A DNA stretch of 64,000 nt. Origin: Ampullaceana balthica (lineage: Eukaryota; Mollusca; Gastropoda; Lymnaeidae). The DNA lies in contig CALYLW010000326.1 of the NCBI GenBank assembly GCA_944989445.1, positions 539,782-603,781 of the forward strand. Direction: 5' to 3'. The notes under the pieces were generated by a model. It was given only the letters and a program-made list of their open reading frames with translations. It had not been told where the DNA came from and made no database searches. Positions 57,439 to 64,000 of this stretch are shown in pieces. Position numbers and translations under genes: made by a program. Position 1 is the stretch's first letter. Each line of letters begins with the position of its first letter.

Positions 57439-57957
57439 GACATCACTCTGCTTTTTTTAAAAAAAATTGGATAATCATTTTGGTTTCCAGATTAACATTA
57501 AACACTCTCCACACTATTATTAATAATTAAACAATTTCATGCGGACGTTTGATAAGAGCGCAGTAAGTTTTGGTGCAGTAATTTGGTGCGCTGCTTTCTA
57601 AAATTTCTCGCCGTAAAAAGATATTATATGACGTCATTGATTTAGCTCATGTTTTTAAATTTGGAAAAGGGAACGATGTAAAAAGAGGATTTAAAGATTG
57701 TTAATTATAAAATACTTTGAGTACATTTCAAGAAATTTAATATATCGTATTTAGTTAGCTGGCACCCCAGCACAAAACCCTCAATTATCACTGACTCACT
57801 CATTCAGTAACGCTCAAAGCACACTATGATTAAATAAACTAGCGCTGGCAGCACTGTTTACAACACAAATGCTGACGTCAAAGGTTCGTGCGTTGTTTTG
57901 TTAATGTTAATCTGGAAACCAAAATGATTAAGATTTTTTTTAAAGCATATTGATGTC
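57439..57957. mobile_element. Foldback element with perfect 30-bp inverted arms
   Basis: TAATCATTTTGGTTTCCAGA, TTAACATTAA at 57472-57501 has a perfect reverse complement at 57901-57930; weaker complementarity continues outwards to GACATCA (57439) and TGATGTC (57957). The interior (57629-57695) carries a block also found downstream of the Helitron gene. Class is unclear; it may be a Helitron end fragment trapped in a palindromic element. Confidence 0.65.
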
Positions 57958-57961
57958 ACAG

Positions 57962-58330
57962 TACTTAACGTTTACTGTTATTTTTAGGTTATCTTTCACA
58001 ATCTGAAACATACACATCATTGAAATTCTGCATATATATTAATTGATTTCAAATATCCTCTTAAATATCTTCGTAAGTACCAGAACAATAATTAACTTTT
58101 ATATATATTTAACTATTTTCGGATTTATTGTTTTGGACTGTAGAAACACTATGGAAGTGGGCGAAGATCCAATGGAAAGGAAGCACAGGTTAGCAGGAGA
58201 ACGTCAAGCAAGATGGCGGGCTAAACAATCTCAGGAAACCCTATCTAAAATTAATGCTGAAAAATCGAATTGCACTTCAAACCGATGAGGAGGCAGCTAC
58301 ATGTCGAAAAGCTCATTCCGACTGTGCTGA
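57962..58330 (+). pseudogene. Truncated duplicate of the Helitron 5' end
   Basis: Matches 58785-59170 at about 90%: leader with TTATCTTTCACAATCTGAAA and CATACACATCATTGAAATTC, then a start codon at 58151 and MEVGEDPMERKHRLAGERQA, KQSQETLSKINAEK. An internal deletion joins this directly to the counterpart of AATCGAATTGC (59163), producing a shift and stop at 58286-58288. It encodes only about 45 residues of the Helitron N-terminal basic region. It lies 0.8 kb upstream of the larger copy in the same orientation. Confidence 0.85.
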
Positions 58331-58976
58331 ATAAGTACCATGGTAGTGAATGAGCATTATGTGTTAAAATGAAACATTTAAATATGTGTTAAGCTGAAAA
58401 AAAATTGGCAAACGGGACACAATCGTAGTTACCATTTAATTATTTTCAATATTGATTCAAAGTTTCTGACAATTATTTCGATTTTTTTCAATTATTTAAA
58501 AAAATAGTGATTTTAATCACTCATATTGTAAGTAGAATTCTGAGTAGAAGTAAAATAAAGTGACATTCGAAAGAAAAACGTTGAAATTTATTGATATTTT
58601 ATTTTAGATCAACATCAATTACTTATCAAATTCAATGATATTTTCATTTGTTATATAACCAAAGACATAAAAGTTTCAAAGTAAATATGTTGATATAGTT
58701 GGAAACAGTCAGTTTTTTGACTGCCTCTCAGTGTGAAATAACTAAATTACGCGGGAGCTTTCGTAAAATTTTCCAATACCCAGTCCTTAACTTTTACTGT
58801 TATTTTAAAGGTTATCTTTCACAATCTGAAACATACACATCATTGAAATTCTGCATATATATTAATTGATTTCAAATATCCTCTACAATATCTTCGTAAG
58901 TACCAGAACAATAATTACCTTTTATATATATTTAATAACTATTTTCGTATTCATTATTTTGGACAGTAGAAACACT

Positions 58977-59330
58977 ATGGATGTGGGCGAAGATCCAATG
59001 GAAAGGAAGCGCAGGCTGGCAAGAGAACGTAAAGCAAGATGGCGGGCTAAACAATCTCAGGAAACCCTCGCTAAAATTAATGCTGAAAAACGACGAAAAT
59101 TAGAGCTGGAAACTGAAGAGCACGCAGCTGCACGTCAAGAAGCAAATGCAGCTTCACAACGTAATCGAATTGCGCTTGAAACTCCATCACAAAAGCAAGC
59201 ACGTCTAACAGCAAACTCATCATCATATCAGGCAGCTCAAAAACGCATTAGTCAAGCAATTCAAGATGTTGCAAGTATCTTTGATGAGGCAAATGTTGAT
59301 CAACATCACTGCGGACCTTTTGATGCAATG
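58977..59330 (+). CDS. Helitron protein N-terminal part (frame 1)
   Basis: Start codon at 58977 in AACACTATGG (A at -3, G at +4). The product MDVGEDPMERKRRLARERKA, followed by RWRAKQSQET and a long charged helix rich in Arg/Lys/Glu, is the usual N-terminal region of animal Helitron transposases. The frame stays open to 59432, but family-like sequence ends at about 59320 (HHCGPFDA), where homology moves to the next frame (MQCQFCASRNF). A one-base change there splits the protein. An earlier in-frame ATG at 58866 adds a hydrophobic stretch not typical of the family. Confidence 0.85.
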
Positions 59331-62300
59331 TCAATTTTGTGCCTCTCGAAATTTTGCTGCGGAACGTCCGGCAGACAAGAAATTCACAAGCTGTTGCAGG
59401 AAGGGTCGCGTCAAATTGCCAAAGCCTACTAATGTTGGCGGAACTGTACTGCCATATCCTACGTTTCTACAACAGCTTCTCTCTGATCCAACTCATCCAA
59501 AATATAGACATTTTCGCGATAAGATCCGCTCATACAACAATGCCATCTCTTTCGCATCAATGGGTGCAAAAATCATCGATTTTCCAGGACGCGGTCCTTA
59601 CGTCTTCAAAATTCACGGCCAGACATGTCACCAAACATCCCATACTCTGCCAGTCAACGATCAAGCACCACAATATGCTCAATTGTATGTGCTTGATACT
59701 ACAACTCAAGCAACTGACGTTCGTCATCAGCATCAAGCAAACGAGGATTGCCGACAGGAAATTATGTATCAGCTTGATCGCTTTTTCCGCGACAACAATC
59801 GGCTCGCACAATGTTACCAGCTAATGCACGAGATCGAGTCGCGAGAAGCACAGAATGCCGCTCAATTAGGACTTACCATTCCTACTGTTTCGATGGCCTT
59901 TTATCGCGATCGACAGTCTGATCAGAGGCGATACAATGCACCGACATCCAATGAGATCGCCATGGTCTTTGTGAATGAGGACGGAGAACCTCCCTTCGAG
60001 AGAGACATACACATCTATCCAAAAAATCCTCAAGATCCCAATCAAGCCTTCATCAAATTACACATTTTAAGCCCTAATATGGACCCCATGACTTACGCGA
60101 TCATGTTTCCTTACGGCGAGGCAGGGTGGCAGCCATATTGGCAATGCGAGTCATACGAAGGTGCAACGCTCGCAGAAAAGCGTAGGAATGTCAGCATGTT
60201 GCAGTTCAAAGCTGCTCTCACAGCAATTCGCGATGACTTCAGTCCGATTATGAGCGCTGGAAAGCTCACGCAACAGTGGTTGGTAGATTCTTACCTTCAA
60301 GTAGAAGCCAACAATCTCAACTACATCAGGCAGAATCAGAAGCGAATACGAACAGAGCAATATCAAGGACTGGCTGATCATATGGCTAACTTAGCGGAGA
60401 ATCAGAATGTTGCAGCGGGCGTGTCTATCATCCTTCCATCGTCATTCGAAGGCTCACCGCGTAACATGAGAGAGAGATGCTGCGACGCAATGTCAATTTT
60501 TGCAAAGTGGGGAGCACCTGACGTCTTCATCACATTTACGGCAAATCCAAGCTGGCCAGAAATCGTCGCCAACCTGCGACCTGGAGAACAAACATGCGAT
60601 CGTCCCGATTTGGTAGCAAGAGTGTTCAAACTGAAGCTTGATTCGTTGATGGAGGACATTACAAAGCATGGAATCTTCGGACAATGTCTCGCTTTCGTGT
60701 ACAGCATTGAGTTCCAGAAACGTGGCCTCCCACACGCTCACATCTTGGTAACATTGAGAGTGGAGGATAAATTCACCATGGCGCACAGAATTGATCAATA
60801 CGTAAGCGCTGAAATTCCCCCAGAATCAAGTCCGCGACTTCGGGAAATAGTCACGCTATGTATGATGCACGGTCCGTGTGGCTCTGCCAACTTACAAGCA
60901 CCATGTATGGTCAATGGAAGTTGCAGTAAAAATTTCCCAAAAGAATTCAATGCAAACACAATTCCAAACGCAAGTGGTTATCCGGTATATCGTCGTCGAA
61001 ACAATGAGCGCGCAACAGTCAGAGGCGTGCAAATGGACAGTCGCAATGTCGTTCCCTACAACCCCTATTTGACTCTCAAATATAACGCACACATTAACGT
61101 CGAGGTCTGCACATCACTTCATGCCATCAAGTACATCTACAAGTACATTTTCAAAGGCTTTGATTGCGCCAACATATCCATCAGATCAGATGGAAATCCA
61201 GAATTGCGATACGATGAGCTTTCCAATTATATAAGTTGTCGGTACGTTAGCGCTCCGGAAGCGATGTGGAGATTGCGAGAGTCACCAATGCATGATCGCA
61301 GTCATGCCGTGATGCGTCTCAACGTTCACTTGCCAAATCAACAAACGGTCGTATTCGAAGCTGGGCACGAAGAGGAGGCGCTCTTAGCGGCACAAACTGG
61401 CAAAACTAAACTCGAGCGATGGTTTAGTCTCAACGAGAATGATGAGGAAGCAAGACAGTGGCTTTACACGGATATACCCTACCATTACACTTTCACAAAA
61501 GGTCATTGGCAACAACGCAAGAGGGGAGGGAACAATGTGGTATCGCGTATGTATACGGTGGGAATTAAGGACGAAGAGCGATTCTATTTACGAATGCTTC
61601 TTCTCCACGTGCGTGGAGCTACCAGCTTTGACTTTTTGCGAACGGTTGATGCTGTTGTTTATGAGACATTCAAGGCAGCAGCATCAGCACGAGGATTACT
61701 TGAGTCTGACGACGAATGGGCAAATTGTTTGAGAGATGGAGCCACATACCTTATGCCAAAGCAATTACGCGAGATGTTCGCTTATATCTGCGTATTTTGT
61801 ATCCCTGCTGATGCTCCGAAATTGTGGGAAGATCATCTACCGGACATGATTCTTGACTACGCGCGACGTGACCCAGAGCCCATAGCTATCAACAAAGCGC
61901 TCCACAACATCAATGCCATCTTCAAGCAGCACGGCAAATCATGTAGCAAATTCAAGCTACCAGAGCCCACTGGAAATTTTACTGACGACACTCCGGCGTA
62001 CGATGCCGTCGAAGAGGCGCGAGAGGGAGCAGAGCGAATTGCACTTCTCAACGACCAACAGCTCAGTGCATTTAATCAAATAATTGCAGCAGTGGACGAT
62101 GTGAATGCCACACAGCGATGTTTTTACATTGATGGACCGGGAGGCTCCGGTAAAACATTTCTTTACACGACGCTCATGTCATTCATTCGCGGTCGAAATC
62201 AATCTGTCTTGCCATTCGCGACAACCGGAATTGCTGCAACGCTTTTGAAGGGTGGAAGGACAGTCCACAGTGGATTCAAGTTGCCAGTTCCTTTGCTCGA

Positions 62301-63438
62301 TACTTCAGTCTCATTAATGCGCTTAACATCCACAGAAGCTCAAATATTGCAGGAAGCATCTCTCATTCTCATGGACGAGATCACAATGTTGCCAAAACAT
62401 GGCTTGCGTTGCATCGATAAGCTTCTTCGCGAGATTATGGATGTTAACTTGCCATTTGGAGGAAAGGTTCTGGTGATTGGAGGAGATTTTCGTCAAACCT
62501 TACCTGTTGTTCCGCGTGGTACTCGCACAGACATCATCGAGTGTTGCATCAAAACAAGTAGATTATGGAGACATTTCAAGCAATTGACATTGGTAACAAA
62601 TATGAGAAGCGAGGGACAAAACGCTCATAATCAGTGGCTGTTACAAGTGGGATCCGGAAATTTAGAGCCAGTGTCGGGACTTTTTGATGAAGATGCAATT
62701 CAAATACCGCAGCAAATGGTTTCAACACACGATCTCATTGAGACAATATTCGCAAATGTTCAACAGATGCCACTCGAAGAGCTTTCAAAGCGCGTGATTG
62801 TTGCACCGACAAATGCTCAGACACTCGCAATGAATCGTAAAATCATTGAGATGTTGGCTGGAGATCCTATGATTTATTACTCAGCAGATTCACTCAGCAG
62901 CGAAGACCCCAGCGACAATCTCAATTTTCCAACAGAATTCTTGAATGAGTTGACCCCATCGGGTATGCCACCACATGTTCTTTTATTAAAAAAGGGCACC
63001 ATCATCATGCTTCTACGTAACTTGAACCCGAAGAAGGGTATGTGTAATGGAACAAGACTCATTGTGGAAGAGCTGGCACGAAACTTTATAAAAGCAAGGA
63101 TTATATCAGAATGCAATCGTGGTGACTTGGTATTAATTCCTCGCATCGATCTTGCACCGACGGATACTGTGTTACCTTTCACCTTCAAACGACGTCAATT
63201 TCCGATTACACCTGCATATACCATCACTATCAATAAGAGTCAGGGTCAGACATTCGATCACGTAGGTGTAAATCTTCAGACAGCTGTTTTCTCGCACGGA
63301 ATGCTATATGTCGCTCTGTCAAGATCTCGCGATGCTCGAAATATCAAAGTACACGTTGAATCCAACTCATATCAAGGTCAACTACTTAATGATCTGAGAG
63401 TTTTTACGAGAAATGTCGTCTTCAAAGAGATTCTTTAA
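59266..63438 (+). CDS. Helitron Rep-helicase transposase (main frame)
   Basis: A 1,390-codon frame; the family-like part begins at residue 21. Order: Cys-rich motif CQFC...SCCRKGRV (C22, C25, C43, C44); Helitron-like N domain (LPKPTNVGGTVLPYPTFLQQ onward); HUH endonuclease with LPHAHILV (H490, H492) and the two-Tyr motif KYIYKYIFKG (Y623, Y627); Pif1-like SF1 helicase with Walker A GPGGSGKTF (957-965, K963), Walker B LILMDEITML (D1037, E1038), GGDFRQTLPVV, TINKSQGQTFDHVGV and YVALSRSRDARNIKV near the end. All catalytic motifs look intact. The enzyme nicks and transfers one strand in rolling-circle transposition while the helicase unwinds. The single frameshift near 59318-59325 is the only visible defect; it could be a real mutation or an assembly error. 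No downstream endonuclease or OTU domain is present, so a classic Helitron rather than Helentron is favoured. Confidence 0.96.
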   Translation: MLQVSLMRQMLINITADLLMQCQFCASRNFAAERPADKKFTSCCRKGRVKLPKPTNVGGTVLPYPTFLQQLLSDPTHPKYRHFRDKIRSYNNAISFASMGAKIIDFPGRGPYVFKIHGQTCHQTSHTLPVNDQAPQYAQLYVLDTTTQATDVRHQHQANEDCRQEIMYQLDRFFRDNNRLAQCYQLMHEIESREAQNAAQLGLTIPTVSMAFYRDRQSDQRRYNAPTSNEIAMVFVNEDGEPPFERDIHIYPKNPQDPNQAFIKLHILSPNMDPMTYAIMFPYGEAGWQPYWQCESYEGATLAEKRRNVSMLQFKAALTAIRDDFSPIMSAGKLTQQWLVDSYLQVEANNLNYIRQNQKRIRTEQYQGLADHMANLAENQNVAAGVSIILPSSFEGSPRNMRERCCDAMSIFAKWGAPDVFITFTANPSWPEIVANLRPGEQTCDRPDLVARVFKLKLDSLMEDITKHGIFGQCLAFVYSIEFQKRGLPHAHILVTLRVEDKFTMAHRIDQYVSAEIPPESSPRLREIVTLCMMHGPCGSANLQAPCMVNGSCSKNFPKEFNANTIPNASGYPVYRRRNNERATVRGVQMDSRNVVPYNPYLTLKYNAHINVEVCTSLHAIKYIYKYIFKGFDCANISIRSDGNPELRYDELSNYISCRYVSAPEAMWRLRESPMHDRSHAVMRLNVHLPNQQTVVFEAGHEEEALLAAQTGKTKLERWFSLNENDEEARQWLYTDIPYHYTFTKGHWQQRKRGGNNVVSRMYTVGIKDEERFYLRMLLLHVRGATSFDFLRTVDAVVYETFKAAASARGLLESDDEWANCLRDGATYLMPKQLREMFAYICVFCIPADAPKLWEDHLPDMILDYARRDPEPIAINKALHNINAIFKQHGKSCSKFKLPEPTGNFTDDTPAYDAVEEAREGAERIALLNDQQLSAFNQIIAAVDDVNATQRCFYIDGPGGSGKTFLYTTLMSFIRGRNQSVLPFATTGIAATLLKGGRTVHSGFKLPVPLLDTSVSLMRLTSTEAQILQEASLILMDEITMLPKHGLRCIDKLLREIMDVNLPFGGKVLVIGGDFRQTLPVVPRGTRTDIIECCIKTSRLWRHFKQLTLVTNMRSEGQNAHNQWLLQVGSGNLEPVSGLFDEDAIQIPQQMVSTHDLIETIFANVQQMPLEELSKRVIVAPTNAQTLAMNRKIIEMLAGDPMIYYSADSLSSEDPSDNLNFPTEFLNELTPSGMPPHVLLLKKGTIIMLLRNLNPKKGMCNGTRLIVEELARNFIKARIISECNRGDLVLIPRIDLAPTDTVLPFTFKRRQFPITPAYTITINKSQGQTFDHVGVNLQTAVFSHGMLYVALSRSRDARNIKVHVESNSYQGQLLNDLRVFTRNVVFKEIL

Positions 63439-63468
63439 ACCAAAAATATTGTCACATAACATTAACAA

Positions 63469-63533
63469 TGACGTCATTGTTTTAGCTCATATTTTAATTT
63501 TGGAAAAAGGAACGATGTAAAAAGAGGATTTGA
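63469..63533 (+). repeat. Helitron 3' block repeated at 57629-57695
   Basis: TGACGTCATTG, TTTAGCTCAT, AATTTTGGAAAA and GGAACGATGTAAAAAGAGGA occur here, 30 bp after the Helitron stop, and again at 57629-57695 in the same orientation. It starts inside a perfect palindrome CAATGACGTCATTG (63467-63480), which contains a full CRE octamer. This suggests an earlier Helitron copy ended upstream. Confidence 0.85.
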
Positions 63534-63551
63534 GGATTTTAATATATATAT

Positions 63552-63648
63552 GACAAGATCCTGCCCGTCGTCACCATCGCCCAGGGATGTGTCCTGCCAA
63601 ACATCCAGGCCCAAAAAGTCAATGAAGGCCACCGGTGGCAAGCGCTAA
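63552..63648 (+). pseudogene. Histone H2A C-terminal fragment
   Basis: In-frame DKILPVVTIAQGCVLPNIQA (63552-63611) matches the H2A C-terminal helix/docking segment, whose usual form is NKLL..VTIAQGGVLPNIQA; Gly is changed to Cys. A deletion of 11 bp or equivalent follows, after which KKSMKATGGKR and TAA (63646-63648) read in another frame and look like an H2A C-terminal tail. A proper histone 3' stem-loop lies 52 bp downstream. The upstream histone-fold part is missing: homology begins at the boundary with Helitron-related TATATATA sequence. H2A packages DNA in nucleosomes; this fragment cannot. Confidence 0.88.
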
Positions 63649-63700
63649 ACATCATCAACAACAACAGAACCACCCGGCCCATTTTGTTTTTTCGCCATAC

Positions 63701-63716
63701 TGTCCTTTTCAGGACA
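63701..63716 (+). promoter_or_regulatory. Replication-dependent histone mRNA 3' stem-loop
   Basis: TGTCCT-TTTC-AGGACA: a six-pair stem with four-base loop, followed by ACCCCCA. It fits the metazoan histone stem-loop (six pairs, pyrimidine-rich loop, conserved CTTTTCAG centre, ACCCA-like tail) bound by SLBP for 3' processing. The location just after the H2A fragment confirms the histone origin. No clear purine-rich downstream element is seen. Confidence 0.92.
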
Positions 63717-63798
63717 ACCCCCAATTACTCCCCAATTAGCTTGGTCTTGGTGCCGCCCACGAACAAACGAGTTTTCCTTCCAATGTTTACTTTCTGTC

Positions 63799-63829
63799 GA
63801 CTAATTAGTATTAGTCCCACCCTAACTAG
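63799..63829 (+). other. Candidate Helitron 3' hairpin and CTAG terminus
   Basis: GACTAAT-TAGT-ATTAGTC is a perfect seven-pair hairpin (63799-63816), followed after nine bases by CTAG (63826-63829). Helitron 3' ends have a hairpin about 10-12 bases before CTRR. If true, the H2A fragment lies inside the element. The base after CTAG is A rather than the usual T, and AT-rich palindromes arise by chance, so this is tentative. Confidence 0.4.
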
Positions 63830-64000
63830 ATCTCTCTGCATTTCCTGTACATAGTATCAATTCAACAATACGAGCTATGTGTTTAATATTACGTATTTAT
63901 CATACAAGGACAAGATAGTTGGGCTTTTGAAAAAGGTGGGCGCCCTAGACGCTTTAAAAGAAAAGGGGGCGCCGCAGGCGCCACGGCGCCGCAGCACAAA
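63830..64000. other. Right-edge sequence with GC-rich palindromic end
   Basis: No gene recognised. The last 75 bp hold GGGCGCCCTAGACGC, GGGGGCGCCGCAGGCGCC and GGCGCCGCAG, a cluster of GGCGCC palindromes unlike the AT-rich surroundings; possibly the start of another repeat cut by the window edge. Confidence 0.5.

Noticed and set aside
63552..63716. Functional histone H2A gene
   Set aside because: The histone fold is missing, one conserved Gly is changed and a small deletion shifts the frame before the stop; only a 3' fragment remains.

Overview
The window looks like animal nuclear DNA, most likely from a mollusc or another lophotrochozoan. That assignment is an inference from the repeat landscape: a tRNA-headed SINE sharing its tail with a LINE, several hAT elements, a Helitron with a Pif1-type helicase, very abundant minisatellites, and a metazoan-style splice donor and histone 3' stem-loop. 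Nothing prokaryotic is present. By eye, tandem repeats fill roughly a quarter to 30% of the sequence.

Layout. 1-12.6 kb: a 13-bp satellite, several minisatellites, the 3' end of a LINE split by a small hAT element, a terminal-inverted-repeat (TIR) transposon at 4303-6095, and a decayed hAT transposon at 9178-11205 with a perfect 8-bp target-site duplication (TSD). 12.75-18.62 kb (minus strand): the only convincing host gene part, one giant exon of about 1,958 codons for a disordered, probably nuclear protein. It has SUMO-type sites, a CtBP-like DLS motif, CxC clusters and an in-frame 24-bp VNTR, and it ends at a consensus splice donor, so downstream exons should lie to the left. 20-31 kb: minisatellites, a hAT (BED-finger/ZBED5-like) pseudo-transposase nested in an older repeat, and three families of foldback-like repeats sharing a GATCGATC core. 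31-39.6 kb: LINE fragments, a SINE, a tandem array with a Helitron-like 3' end, and small hAT elements. 39.8-46.1 kb: one uninterrupted 31-bp satellite of about 200 copies. 46-55 kb: more minisatellites and a 5'-truncated LINE on the minus strand. 56-57.2 kb: a tandem pair of the GATCGATC-core repeat. 57.4-64 kb: a near-intact Helitron Rep-helicase gene with one frameshift, preceded by a truncated copy of its own 5' end and followed by a fragment of a replication-dependent histone H2A gene that keeps its 3' stem-loop.

The genes do not form a pathway: there is one host exon in a mobile-element and satellite landscape. The most unusual points are the H2A fragment joined to the Helitron 3' region, the SINE-LINE tail sharing, the common core across three repeat families, and the unrecognised giant-exon protein with a similar cysteine/basic module near both ends. 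All similarity calls are from recognition of motifs, not from searches.
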